NCBI RefSeq assembly: GCF_001434835.1
Contig: NZ_AZDV01000005.1
Location: forward strand, 186,001 to 250,000
DNA: 64,000 bases
Direction: 5' to 3'
From: Levilactobacillus acidifarinae DSM 19394 = JCM 15949
GTDB taxonomy: Bacteria; Bacillota; Bacilli; Lactobacillales; Lactobacillaceae
Under the pieces are notes generated by a model. The model ran no database searches. It was not told the origin of the DNA and saw only the letters and a list, made by a program, of their open reading frames with translations. Of this stretch, positions 1-8,219 are shown piece after piece; the stretch's first letter is position 1, and each line of letters opens with the position of its first letter. A program made the position numbers and the translations under genes.

Positions 1-260
1 CTAAATTAATAACGAACGAATTTGCAGCAATGGGAACTTTACATCAGGTATCAGCACATTTATCGATGAAGTCGATTGCAATTACTTCAACCTACTTGGT
101 TTCCTTTGCGAATTTTGGGACGGTGGGAATTATTACGGGATCTATTCGTTCTATTAGCGAAAAGCAAGGAGCTCTAGTTGCGAGAACATCACTAAAACTT
201 TTATTGGGAGCAACAATGGCATCTATACTGACTGGAACAATCGTGGGGTTTTGGTTTTAA
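1..260 (+). CDS. C-terminal end of NupC-type nucleoside transporter (partial)
   Basis: The reading frame is open from the window edge (codons in phase with base 3) and ends at 258-260, so only about the last 86 residues are present. Residues such as NEFAAMGTL and the stretch from SFANFGTVGI to the C-terminal hydrophobic segment resemble the end of concentrative nucleoside transporters (CNT/NupC), inner-membrane proteins that import nucleosides with protons or sodium. The internal ATG at 30 is not a start. A long inverted repeat follows at 288-345. Family assignment is from recognition of the conserved C-terminus only; substrate cannot be told. Confidence 0.75.
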   Translation, partial: KLITNEFAAMGTLHQVSAHLSMKSIAITSTYLVSFANFGTVGIITGSIRSISEKQGALVARTSLKLLLGATMASILTGTIVGFWF

Positions 261-287
261 ACTTAATATACTTTAGGTGAATAATAT

Positions 288-345
288 AAAATTGGTACAG
301 TTTCAGATATTTCCGTTGGGAAAATATCGAAACTGTACCAATTTT
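288..345. terminator. Long inverted repeat, likely bidirectional terminator
   Basis: Perfect 17-bp arms (288-304 and 329-345, core TTGGTACAG / CTGTACCAA) enclose a second smaller repeat (GATATTT / AAATATC), so nearly the whole 58 bp can fold. It lies between the convergent nucleoside transporter and the DUF2075 gene. The stem is AT-rich for a terminator, so another role is possible. Confidence 0.55.
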
Positions 346-369
346 GTGTTGAAGTTTTTCACAATTACG

Positions 370-1536
370 TTATTTTTCAGTTCCCAGTTCCAACAACCGT
401 TGGCGCAAGGCGTCGTCGTAGGCCGTCAGGTACAGACCGTACTTACCGCGCTTCATCAGGACGTTTAAGACGTTGGCGATAAAGGTCTTGTATTCGTCAC
501 GCGAGAAGTGGATGTCCTTACGTTTCTTGAAGATTTCCTTGTGGGAGTATTTTTCGGGAATCACGGTCATGGTGTCGGTCTGCGGATCGTAGCCAAACGA
601 CGGGCCGATGATCATGCCGACGTAGTTCAGGTCAAAGCCCTGCAAGGTGTAAATGGTGCCGACCTGGGTGATCGAGCCTTCGCGCTTGGCCCAGTGGGTA
701 CGTTGTGGGTCCCATTCGTCCCACGGCAGGCTGAAACTATCCATTTCGACGTTGTGGCGGCCATCGATCCGGGGGAACCCGGACGTGGCGACCATCCGAC
801 TCATGCCGACTTCCTTATTGCGCTGCTTGATGGCGTCGAACATCCCGCCGGCGGTATCGAACAGCTTAAATTCAAAGTCGCTGTCGTTAGGGAAGGGCCG
901 CAGCGGTTTTTCGGCGGTCAGGTTATCCATCCAGGCGACCTGGTTGTCGCTGGCGACCATCCGGTACTGGAAGTTCATGCTGAAGAGTTGGTGCGGGTGG
1001 TCACCGATGGTTTTGTACAGGAGCTCCTTATCCCAGTACATTTTGGACTGGAAGACCTGCTCGAAGTCGTAGACCACCACGACCACCTTGGCTAACGCCA
1101 TCAAATCGGTCAGTTGGTTTTGACCGCGATAGTGGGCGTAGGGTTCGGATTTCGAGTACAGCAGGTGGGCTTCGTCGACGAAGATGATGTCGTATTTTTG
1201 GTGGTTCTTTTGGGCGAAGTTAATCAGCGACGTGGGCCGTCGGATATCCTTGGCGTGCATGTTGGGAATCGATTCGGCTAAATCCCGGTAAGCCTTGTAC
1301 AGCTCGGGGTGGTTGACCACCAGCGAGGTGCGGTAGTTTTTATCGGTCATGTATTGACGAACTAGTTCCATTAGCACCACGGATTTCCCGGTGCCCGCGG
1401 CGCCTTCGATGATGGCCACGGAAGACGGCTTGCCGGTCAACCCCTGTTTAATGTAGGCGTTGAGGTCGGTAATCACGTGCTTCTGGTCGGCGGAAAGGTC
1501 CTTCACGAAAAATTGTTCCTGTAAGATTTTATTCAA
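370..1536 (-). CDS. DUF2075-family P-loop ATPase / helicase-like protein
   Basis: A 388-residue cytoplasmic protein with a Walker A motif GAAGTGKS at residues 45-52 and a Walker B/DEAH-like motif VDEAH at 120-124, followed by helicase-like motifs (FQYRM, and a late TLQGFDLNYVG segment similar to motif VI regions of superfamily 1 proteins). This is the arrangement of DUF2075 proteins, which are predicted nucleic-acid-dependent ATPases sometimes found with restriction or GIY-YIG domains; here it stands alone. The start ATG at 1536 is preceded by AGGAGC in the usual position. The biological substrate is unknown. Confidence 0.8.
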   Translation of the reverse strand: MNKILQEQFFVKDLSADQKHVITDLNAYIKQGLTGKPSSVAIIEGAAGTGKSVVLMELVRQYMTDKNYRTSLVVNHPELYKAYRDLAESIPNMHAKDIRRPTSLINFAQKNHQKYDIIFVDEAHLLYSKSEPYAHYRGQNQLTDLMALAKVVVVVYDFEQVFQSKMYWDKELLYKTIGDHPHQLFSMNFQYRMVASDNQVAWMDNLTAEKPLRPFPNDSDFEFKLFDTAGGMFDAIKQRNKEVGMSRMVATSGFPRIDGRHNVEMDSFSLPWDEWDPQRTHWAKREGSITQVGTIYTLQGFDLNYVGMIIGPSFGYDPQTDTMTVIPEKYSHKEIFKKRKDIHFSRDEYKTFIANVLNVLMKRGKYGLYLTAYDDALRQRLLELGTEK

Positions 1537-1906
1537 CGTATTAGCTCCTAATCAAGTCAGTCTCTCGGTGGGGTGCCGGATTGGCGTTCCCCAGGTACTT
1601 GCTATTATAGCAGTTTGACCGGTCCCGTCGACCCCGTTACGAGAGTTGTTTGGCACACCAGTTCCACCGCTAATAGGAAGTTACCCCCAATCCCAACGTT
1701 TCACCGTGGTCAACGCATTGGGGTCACGGATTAAGCACCGAAATAGGTTAACTGAGGGGACTCCTTCTTCCAGTCAATGTTTCACATGAAACATTGACTG
1801 GAAGAAGGACGACAGGGCGGGGCACATCATGAATGTAGCGGCGATTACCGGCCAGTTCAGCTCTGTGTTACCATAACTAGTAGAAACTATTCTAGGAAGA
1901 GATTAA
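1537..1906. other. Intergenic region between divergent genes, with palindrome
   Basis: 370 bases without a convincing gene. The only strong structure is the 46-bp palindrome at 1763-1808 that holds a parS-like core; the rest should carry the two divergent promoters, but I see no clear consensus hexamers. Confidence 0.5.
1763..1808. repeat. 46-bp palindrome containing a parS-like core
   Basis: Arms 1763-1784 and 1787-1808 are perfect complements of 22 bp with only CA between them. The centre (1778-1793) reads TGTTTCACATGAAACA, one base from the ParB site consensus TGTTTCACGTGAAACA. It sits between divergent genes, so it is not placed as a terminator. Confidence 0.75.
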
Positions 1907-3721
1907 ATGTTGAAACACTGGGGACAAGTCACGGCCGTTTTGGCGGCCATCGGTGGTGGCGTGTTGCTCGCGACCACCCCGGCGCAAGCCAAGGCCGGTT
2001 ACACGATTACTAAGGTCCAATCCATCAGGCGGACGGCCTACCACGTCAAGAACGACAAAAAGACGTTGTTTACCTGGGATAAGACCCACACCAAACGCTT
2101 GCGGATTTTAAACCAGATGGATAGTGCTGACCAGACCATGAGCTGGATGGCCGATCAGAAGGTCACCATGACCCACAACGGTAAATCGGCGACCTACCTA
2201 CATATCGGGGACGAATACAACAGCGACGACGGCTACGTGTACGCCAAGTTGATGGTCAAAGGTTATTCTAAGGGTTACCAGACGGACGCGGCTTACTTTG
2301 GGTACTACCGTTTGGACGCGGCCACCAAGGTCGGCGTGTCGCCCAGCGGGTCGGTGACGATTCCTAAGGGCACGGTGGTGCAGACCGCTTACAGCGCCTC
2401 TAACGGTCACGAAAGTCTGATCATCAACGGCGACGCGCTGAGCTATCAGCTCCGCCAAAAATTAGGCCTAACGGGGACGCAGCGCCTAAAAGCCGTGGAC
2501 TTGAACGCCGTTAAGGTGACCCCGGTCGCCCAACCGGCCTACAATACGGTCAAGCACAACAGCTTTGCGGACACCCACGCTTCGAACCTGTTTGCGGGGA
2601 CGCCGAACGCCGGCACCCAAAAGCAGTTGTTCCGGACTACCAGTGACGGGTACGTCGAATACTACGACAACGGCGCGACCCAAACTCAGAGTGAGGCAGT
2701 CCCACAGGGGAAGCCGGCCAGTCAAAAAATCTTGCAGTCCAGCACCAGCCACGGCGTTACCACGGTGGCGTACCGGACCCACATCAAAGGCTTGAAAGAT
2801 ACGCCGACCACGGTGGCCGGCAAGGCGGGCTATCAGTTGACGATTGCCCCACAGACCAAGACCACCACGGTCAAGGATAAGATCTACGATACTTATCTGA
2901 TTGGCGGGCAACCGTTTTTCACCTACGAAACGGATACTAGTTTACCGGTAACGGCCAAGAAGGTCAGCGCCAAGACGTTGGCCAGCCTGAATAAGGCGAC
3001 GAAGGCCCCGACTTACTACCGGACCACCAAGAAGGTCACGGTCAGTGCGCCGTTTGACGCTTACGTCTCCGGGACGTTAAATTCCAAGATCACCCTGCCC
3101 AAGGGCACCATCGTGGCGGGTACCCTGACCACGCAACGGACCAAGAAGCAGACTAGTCGGGTCCTACAACTGGATACGTCGCGGTTGAGTGCCAACCTGT
3201 TGAAACCGGGTTACCAACGCGGCCTGTGGGGCAGTCAGGAACCGGCGACCACTAAGAACACGGCGGCCTTTACCCGCGTCAAACGGCCGGCGTACCTACC
3301 ACGTTACGGCAGTGCCGGCGACCTGTATCTGGGGAGCACCACCAAGGCACTGATGGCTGGCGGGATTGCCAAGCAGAGCGTCCAACTGACCACCAACGGT
3401 TACGTGGAGGTGCGGCAAAACGATGTTACGGGTCGGAGTACGGAATACCGGGCCCAACCCAAGACGTCCGTGAAGATTCAGCGGACCACTATCAAGGGGC
3501 ACACGCGGTACCTGTATCTGGCCAAGAAGCTGAGCGGTTTCAAGACCACCCAGGTTAAGCTCCACGGGAAGACCCAGTACCGCTTGGCGCTGGTCAACCC
3601 GCAAAAGACCTACGCGGTGGATTTTGATCCCGAAGGCGACGAGGATTCCTCGTTGAGTTACTTTGGTTTCTTACAATTGGGCGGTAAGACGTTCTACACG
3701 GGGTATTCACTCGGCGATTAA
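1907..3721 (+). CDS. Large secreted protein with HTK-motif domain and internal duplication
   Basis: 604 residues beginning with a signal peptide (MLKHWGQVTAVLAAIGGG..., cleavage expected after TPAQA). The first mature segment carries AYHVKND...LFTWDKTHTKR, the same motif (Y/W..HTKK..NLK) seen in the disrupted gene at 3794-6396. Two later segments (about residues 205-345 and 455-604) resemble each other (TTSDGYVEYYDN versus TTNGYVEVRQND; YLIGGQPFFTYE versus FLQLGGKTFYTGY), indicating an internal duplication. No LPXTG or membrane anchor is seen, so it is probably released or held by charge. An AGGAAGAG ribosome site precedes ATG 1907. Function unknown; I infer a cell-surface role. Confidence 0.75.
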   Translation: MLKHWGQVTAVLAAIGGGVLLATTPAQAKAGYTITKVQSIRRTAYHVKNDKKTLFTWDKTHTKRLRILNQMDSADQTMSWMADQKVTMTHNGKSATYLHIGDEYNSDDGYVYAKLMVKGYSKGYQTDAAYFGYYRLDAATKVGVSPSGSVTIPKGTVVQTAYSASNGHESLIINGDALSYQLRQKLGLTGTQRLKAVDLNAVKVTPVAQPAYNTVKHNSFADTHASNLFAGTPNAGTQKQLFRTTSDGYVEYYDNGATQTQSEAVPQGKPASQKILQSSTSHGVTTVAYRTHIKGLKDTPTTVAGKAGYQLTIAPQTKTTTVKDKIYDTYLIGGQPFFTYETDTSLPVTAKKVSAKTLASLNKATKAPTYYRTTKKVTVSAPFDAYVSGTLNSKITLPKGTIVAGTLTTQRTKKQTSRVLQLDTSRLSANLLKPGYQRGLWGSQEPATTKNTAAFTRVKRPAYLPRYGSAGDLYLGSTTKALMAGGIAKQSVQLTTNGYVEVRQNDVTGRSTEYRAQPKTSVKIQRTTIKGHTRYLYLAKKLSGFKTTQVKLHGKTQYRLALVNPQKTYAVDFDPEGDEDSSLSYFGFLQLGGKTFYTGYSLGD

Positions 3722-3738
3722 TCGAATAGTGAACCTAA

Positions 3739-3783
3739 AAAGGGAGCGTTCATCCAGCGATTAGGCGGATGAACGCTCCCTTT
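3739..3783. terminator. Bidirectional terminator
   Basis: Perfect 17-bp arms (3739-3755, 3767-3783) starting AAA and ending TTT, between two convergent genes. Confidence 0.9.
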
Positions 3784-3793
3784 GGTGTCGAGC

Positions 3794-4648
3794 TTAACGG
3801 GTGGGTTTGGCCAGAACCAGACCGTACCAGTTGCCCTTATAGGCGTTGCCGGCTTCGTCAAAGCGGCCACCCTTGAGGTTGTTAATGATGTAGATGCCGA
3901 GCTTGTAGCCTTTGAGTTGTCGCCGCTTAGCCGGCGTGTAGCCCTGTTTGGCTAGGAGGCGCTCCACGGCGGCAAGTTTCTGGGCGTTGGACTGGTCCTT
4001 GTGTACCATCAGGTAGGTCACGATGGGCTTGAAGGCCACGAACTGGGTGTAGCCCTGAGTTGAAATGCGTTCCGGTTCGTCCTCAATCCAGGTGTCGTTG
4101 GTCGCGAAGTTGTATGCCGCGATTTGCGACAAGCCGTAGTCCACGGGGGTGTTCGGGAACAGCTTGACGATCGAACGGGCGAGCTTCTGGTATTTACTGT
4201 CCCGAATATACTGTTGGTAGTCCTTAGTGCTCACAAACTCGTCCGGGAAAAGGAGATTTTGGCCTTCGTGGTGCGGCGTGCGTCCCTTTAAGAGTTGTTT
4301 GGTCTGCACGTAACCGGAAACGGTCTTGCCTTTAATCGTCACGTCCACGTAGGAGTACCAACTTTCGTGACCGTGATAACGAACTAGGATGGAATGCCGT
4401 TGGCCGAAGGTTTGGTTGGTGTAATGTTTGAGGTTGGCGCGTTTCTTGGTGTGCGACCAGTCCCAGAGATAGACGTTCTTGGTCTTAGAGTCTAGGTGAA
4501 AGGCGTTACCCGCATAAGTTGGGGTACCGTAGCGTTTTTGGAGGACCTGGTAGCCCTGCGGATTAAAGCCCTTCGTCAGTTGGGACTTATGAATCCACCC
4601 GCGCTTGTTGTCGGGAAAGTTGGTGATCTGAGCCCAGTTTTTATTGAT
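3794..4648 (-). pseudogene. 3' part of a secreted-protein gene split by an IS element
   Basis: This minus-strand frame encodes the last 284 residues (INKNWAQITNF... to ...LVLAKPTR) of a protein whose N-terminus lies beyond the insertion at 6109-6396. It has no signal peptide or ribosome site of its own; an ORF reading into the IS end gives a false start. Joining base 6109 to base 4648 restores one frame (TYKG followed by INKNW) for a protein of about 380 residues. The part contains a GW/SH3-like strand (DNKRGWIHKSQLTKGF) and a second HTK-motif repeat (LWDWSHTKKRANLK). The gene is probably inactive as it stands. The intact function is unknown. Confidence 0.85.
4644..4648 (+). other. TTGAT target site / predicted TAM of the tnpB element
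   Basis: TTGAT lies directly left of the inferred left end. The same pentanucleotide is the target and TAM of the well-studied ISDra2 TnpB, which supports the boundary chosen from the frame of the split gene. Confidence 0.7.
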
Positions 4649-6108
4649 ATTTGGGCGAGAAGACACGTTCTTTTAAGGACGTGATGAATCGCCTTAACCT
4701 TTTCGTGTACTTGTAAAACGTATTACTAGTAAAGCAGCTATACACTGATAGTGGAACAGTTACTTGAATAACCATTGTGATAGGTTCCGCGAAAGGGGGT
4801 GAGCCGATGCTAAAAGGCATCAAGCTTCGTCTGTACCCGACCCAAGCTCAAGAAGGCCAGCTATGGCAATTATTTGGTAATAATCGCTTTGTTTGGAATC
4901 AAATGTTAGCGATGGCTAAGGCCCGGTATAAAAATAATCCGAGTAGTCGTTTCATCAATGAATACGGCATGAATAACTTACTCAAAGCGCTCAAAACGGA
5001 ATATCCCTTTCTCAAACTGAGTGATTCAACGAGCTTGCAAGTCGAGGACCATCATTTAGCGCAAGCCTTTTCGATGTTGTTCAAGCATTGCGGTGGTCAA
5101 CCACGCTTTAAATCGCGCCGGTCAGCTAAGCAAGCGTACACCGGCCGTTTCCCTGCCAGTGCACAGTTAGTGGTGGCTAAGCGTCGCGTCAAATTACCAA
5201 AACTTGGTAGTATCAAGACTAGTAAAACGAGTCAGCTGATCAATGGCCTAGTTAAGCGCTATACGGTCAGTCACGACGCTACAGGACGTTACTATTTGAG
5301 TTTACAGGTGGAATTTTCGGAGCCTAGGTCACTTCCTAAAACGGGTGTTCAAGTGGGCATCGATTTGGGCGTAACTAACTTAGCGATTACCTCCGACGGT
5401 CAGAAGTATCCTAAATTTCAAGCACTTTGGGAGGAAAATCAAGGGACTGTGTGGCAACGAAAGTTCGATCGGCGCAAGCATCAAGCCAAGGTTAACGTGC
5501 TTCAGTGGAACCATGATCAAGCTCACTTGATTAAGTTGGAACTCAATGACTATCAAAACTGGCAGCGAGCTAGACAAATCAAGGTGCGCTACCAGCGTAA
5601 ACTTGCTAATCGACGCAAAGACTACTTGAACAAGCTGACGACCCAGTTGGTTAAAGCCTACGATGTGATCGTGATTGAGGATTTAAAAGTCAAGAATCTG
5701 ATGCACAATCATCACCTGGCCAAGTCGATTGCTAATGCCAGCTGGTACCAATTTCGAACCATGCTGGATTACAAGTGCCAGTGGTACGATAAACAGCTCA
5801 TAGTGGTTGATCCCAGCTATACTAGTCAGCAGTGTGCCAGTTGTGGCTTTCAAAGTGGCCGGAAGCCACTTGAGATTCGCGAATGGATTTGTCCGCACTG
5901 TGGGACGCACCATGATCGAGATATCAATGCAGCCGTTAATATCTTACATAGAGGGCTAAAAGCGGTCCAATAAAAATTATGAGGCTAGGGACTAGCCTTG
6001 GTAAGAGAGTTGAGTTCTGTGAGTTAGGTCCTCGGCATACCGACATAACAGCCTAAACACTCCTCAATGTTCCCAGAAGCTCGGTCGTTCACGGCCGAGT
6101 AGTTCACT
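4649..6108 (+). mobile_element. tnpB-only IS200/IS605-group insertion element
   Basis: A 1460-bp element holding one gene, tnpB, and no tnpA (IS1341-like layout). The ends were set by requiring the split host gene to rejoin in frame: the left end follows TTGAT (4644-4648), the right end finishes ...GTTCACT at 6108. Both ends carry the subterminal hairpins of the group: left 4664-4683 (7-bp stem), right 6080-6099 (8-bp stem, CTCGG/CCGAG). There is no target duplication, as expected. A one-base shift of the boundary (4648/6107) fits equally well. Mobilisation needs a TnpA in trans; the TnpA at 14955 belongs to an element with a different target sequence. Confidence 0.85.
4807..5973 (+). CDS. 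tnpB: TnpB RNA-guided nuclease, complete
   Basis: 388 residues from ATG 4807, chosen because AAAGGGGGTGA lies just upstream; the longer frame from 4777 lacks a site. TnpB proteins are RuvC nucleases guided by an RNA made from the element's right end, ancestral to Cas12. The fold is complete: N-terminal helix-turn-helix and wedge region (KLRLYPTQAQ...), RuvC-I aspartate in VGIDLGVTNLA, RuvC-II glutamate in VIVIEDLKVKN, a CASC...CPHC zinc ribbon and the RuvC-III aspartate in HDRDINAA. All catalytic residues are present, so the nuclease is predicted active. It helps retain the element by cutting empty sites; here the empty site is the host secreted-protein gene. Confidence 0.93.
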   Translation: MLKGIKLRLYPTQAQEGQLWQLFGNNRFVWNQMLAMAKARYKNNPSSRFINEYGMNNLLKALKTEYPFLKLSDSTSLQVEDHHLAQAFSMLFKHCGGQPRFKSRRSAKQAYTGRFPASAQLVVAKRRVKLPKLGSIKTSKTSQLINGLVKRYTVSHDATGRYYLSLQVEFSEPRSLPKTGVQVGIDLGVTNLAITSDGQKYPKFQALWEENQGTVWQRKFDRRKHQAKVNVLQWNHDQAHLIKLELNDYQNWQRARQIKVRYQRKLANRRKDYLNKLTTQLVKAYDVIVIEDLKVKNLMHNHHLAKSIANASWYQFRTMLDYKCQWYDKQLIVVDPSYTSQQCASCGFQSGRKPLEIREWICPHCGTHHDRDINAAVNILHRGLKAVQ

Positions 6109-6128
6109 GCCTTTGTAGGTACCGGTGG
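5974..6128 (+). ncRNA. Predicted omega RNA (reRNA) and guide of the TnpB
   Basis: In this group the guide RNA comes from the 3' end of tnpB through the right end, and the guide is the flanking host DNA. The stretch contains an AGGCTA/CTAGCCT hairpin near 5983-5999 and the right-end hairpin 6080-6099. The predicted guide begins at 6109 (GCCTTTGTAGGT...) and matches the host gene, which in its uninterrupted form would show TTGAT directly before it. The exact 5' start is not visible. Confidence 0.55.
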
Positions 6129-6396
6129 CCAGCAGATACCAGGTGTAGGTCGGATGGTTCTTCAGGTTGGCCAGCTTCTTGGTGTGCGTGTCATTCCAAA
6201 TATAGGCGTTTTGGGTCTTATGTTTGGCGTGGTAGGCGACCTGGGCATAGTGGCTGTAGAAATAACCGTCTTCTAGGTCGTGAACTTGGGTAAAGTGACC
6301 AATGGTTAGCGGCGCGGCTTGTACGGTTAGCTCCGCGCTGACGACACCGGTGATGAGGCCAAAGAAAACCAGCGTCAATTTAAAGAATTTTTTCAT
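6109..6396 (-). pseudogene. 5' part of the split secreted-protein gene
   Basis: Starts at ATG 6396, with AAAGGACG upstream, and encodes a signal peptide (MKKFFKLTLVFFGLITGVVS..., cleavage near VQAAP) and one HTK-motif repeat (AYIWNDTHTKKLANLK, then TWYLLATGTYKG). Codon 96 (GGC, 6109-6111) is the last host codon; reading then enters the IS right end and stops after about 11 foreign residues (SELLGRERPSFWEH). The truncated secreted peptide of about 107 residues may still be made. Its continuation is at 3794-4648. Confidence 0.85.
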
Positions 6397-6516
6397 GGTA
6401 ACGGAACGTCCTTTGTTAGTTTTGCTGCTAAGTTTAGCAAGAAAGGGCGGCGCGGAGGACCATAACGCAAATTTAATGCCGAACGGGCGAGAAAGTGGTA
6501 ATAAGTTGGACTTCAT

Positions 6517-6552
6517 TTATTATTAATGTCTAAAGGCAATTATTAATAATAA
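6517..6552. repeat. AT-rich inverted repeat TTATTATTAAT
   Basis: Arms 6517-6527 and 6542-6552 are perfect 11-bp complements around a 14-base loop, upstream of the disrupted secreted-protein gene and downstream of the nitroreductase. It could be a weak terminator of the latter or a protein-binding site. Confidence 0.45.
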
Positions 6553-6590
6553 GAATTCACTCAATTTAAGCCAGCTAACGCAGAGTGGTC

Positions 6591-7337
6591 TTAGTGCTTA
6601 GCGAGGCCGTGGTCGTTAAGAAATTTTTGCATAAATGTCCGGGGGTGTTGCCGAAAACTGTCGATGGCGGTGTGGGACCAACGCCGCGTTGTGGGGCTCG
6701 TTTTGCCCGTGCGTTGCGCGTAATACTGGTTGGTCTGGTCGTCGTAATGGTGAAGGATCGCCGACTCACTCGACTGATACCGATTTTCGTGGTAAACGGC
6801 CGCAAAGGGTAATCGGGGCTTAAGTGCGTTACGTGATTGCGGGTAGCCGATGACCAGACCCAGGACCGGAAAGACGTTTTCCGGAATATCCAGTAACGGC
6901 GCGATGTCGACGATCCCGTCGCGAATCCCTCCGGAGTAGCAGGTGCCCAGCTCCATGGATTCGGCCGCAATCGCCATGTTTTGAGCGGCTAAGGTGGCGT
7001 CCACCGTCCCCGCGAGCGTGGCGTCGATGCCGGTTAACGTTTCGGTGAGGTCAACGCCCTGTTCTTGGGCCAAGTATTGGATGCGATGCAGGTCGGCACA
7101 GAAGATAAACAGGGTACCGCCGGTCGCCACGAAGCGTTGGCCGCCCGCATAACCGGCGATTTGCTGCCGTAGGTCGGGGTCGGTCACCCCGATGATGCTG
7201 TACGATTGTTGGAAACTAGCGGTGGGAGCGGCTTGCGCGGCCGTCACCAATTGGTGAATTTGCTCAGAGCTCAGGGCTTGCGGGGTTAGTGCGCGAACGG
7301 AAACGTGGTTTAATAGGGTATCGAGGGTCGTCGTCAA
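6591..7337 (-). CDS. NfsA/Frp-type nitroreductase (NADPH-flavin oxidoreductase)
   Basis: 248 residues matching the nitroreductase superfamily, FMN-dependent cytoplasmic enzymes that reduce nitro compounds, quinones or flavins with NAD(P)H. Family features are the N-terminal VSVRALTPQ (binding an FMN phosphate), AAPTASFQQSYSIIG, the central AAESMELGTCYSGGIRD and the LGLVIGYP strand; a C-terminal helix with KPRLPFAAVYHENRY is typical of the NfsA/Frp subgroup. AGGAGG lies before the ATG at 7337. It is divergent from the acetyltransferase. Physiological substrate unknown. Confidence 0.85.
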   Translation of the reverse strand: MTTTLDTLLNHVSVRALTPQALSSEQIHQLVTAAQAAPTASFQQSYSIIGVTDPDLRQQIAGYAGGQRFVATGGTLFIFCADLHRIQYLAQEQGVDLTETLTGIDATLAGTVDATLAAQNMAIAAESMELGTCYSGGIRDGIVDIAPLLDIPENVFPVLGLVIGYPQSRNALKPRLPFAAVYHENRYQSSESAILHHYDDQTNQYYAQRTGKTSPTTRRWSHTAIDSFRQHPRTFMQKFLNDHGLAKH

Positions 7338-7450
7338 AATGGTAACCTCCTAGAAGTTAACTGCTAATCAGCTTCATCATAGTATAACGCAACGGCTGGT
7401 TGCGGGTGGTAAACTAATAGGAACAAGTTAACTGAAATGAGGTGCCGACC

Positions 7451-7999
7451 ATGCAACCACAACAAATTGATGCTGAACTCACGTTACGCCTGCCGGATCC
7501 GCAGCGCGATGCCCCGGCGGTCCTGGCCGCCGTGTGCGCTAGTCAGTCTGAGTTTTACCCCTGGCTTCCCTGGGCGACCGAGCTGCAGACGATTACCGCG
7601 GTGACCACTTGGTTGCAAGCTGGTGTGACGCGAACACAGGCGGGGGAAACGTTGGAACTGGTAATTGAGGCTCGCGGCCAGGTGGTCGGTTGGATTGGCC
7701 TTCGCCACATCGACCGCTGGAATCGCTGGGCCGAAGTCGGGTACTGGCTGAGCACGCCGATGACCGGGCGCGGTATCATGACGCGTGCGTTACGGGCGAT
7801 GCTGGACCTGAGCTTTACCCAGCAGCACTTAGAAAAGGTCATTTTGGTGGCGGCGACGGACAACCGGCCCAGTAACCGGGTCGCCCAAAGCCTAGGCTTT
7901 CAGTTAGACGGGACCTTGCGGCACAATTGTCGTTTAGCAGACGGGTACCACGATGAAAATGAATGGTCGATGTTGGCGACGGAATGGCCGCAGTCCTAA
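7451..7999 (+). CDS. GNAT acetyltransferase, RimJ/RimL type
   Basis: 182 residues from ATG 7451; a GTG nine bases upstream overlaps the GAGGTG ribosome site and is rejected. The protein has the GNAT core of RimJ/RimL N-acetyltransferases: WIGLRHIDRWNRWAEVGYWLSTPMTGRGIMTRAL (acetyl-CoA loop around TGRGIMT) and DNRPSNRVAQSLGFQLDGTLR near the C-terminus. Such enzymes acetylate ribosomal protein N-termini or small amines. A hairpin terminator follows directly. Target unknown. Confidence 0.85.
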   Translation: MQPQQIDAELTLRLPDPQRDAPAVLAAVCASQSEFYPWLPWATELQTITAVTTWLQAGVTRTQAGETLELVIEARGQVVGWIGLRHIDRWNRWAEVGYWLSTPMTGRGIMTRALRAMLDLSFTQQHLEKVILVAATDNRPSNRVAQSLGFQLDGTLRHNCRLADGYHDENEWSMLATEWPQS

Positions 8000-8003
8000 A
8001 TGA

Positions 8004-8045
8004 AAAACGACTCCCTGATGGTAAATACCGTTCGGAAGTCGTTTT
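8004..8045 (+). terminator. Intrinsic terminator
   Basis: AAAACGACTCCC pairs imperfectly with GGAAGTCGTTTT after the acetyltransferase stop codon. Confidence 0.75.
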
Positions 8046-8068
8046 GGTTTGGTCTGGGGTTGCGAGAA

Positions 8069-8084
8069 TGTTTCATGTGAAACA
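8069..8084 (-). promoter_or_regulatory. parS-like ParB site, one-base variant
   Basis: On the minus strand this reads TGTTTCACATGAAACA, identical to the cores at 1778 and 52662 and one base from the parS consensus. Confidence 0.6.
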
Positions 8085-8219
8085 ACGGAGCGTTGGGTGG
8101 TGGTAAAACGGTTTTAGTGACCAGATTTGCGTCCACCGGGACAAAAAGACGGTCAGCCGCCAGCCGATGCGCTACACTTTAGGGGCATCATAATGATGTA
8201 GCTTAAGGAGGAGAAAGTG

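Noticed and set aside
508-1095. Long plus-strand ORF opposite the DUF2075 gene
   Set aside because: It is the mirror of a gene with intact Walker motifs, has no ribosome site and a protein rich in Val, Gly and Asp typical of antisense frames.
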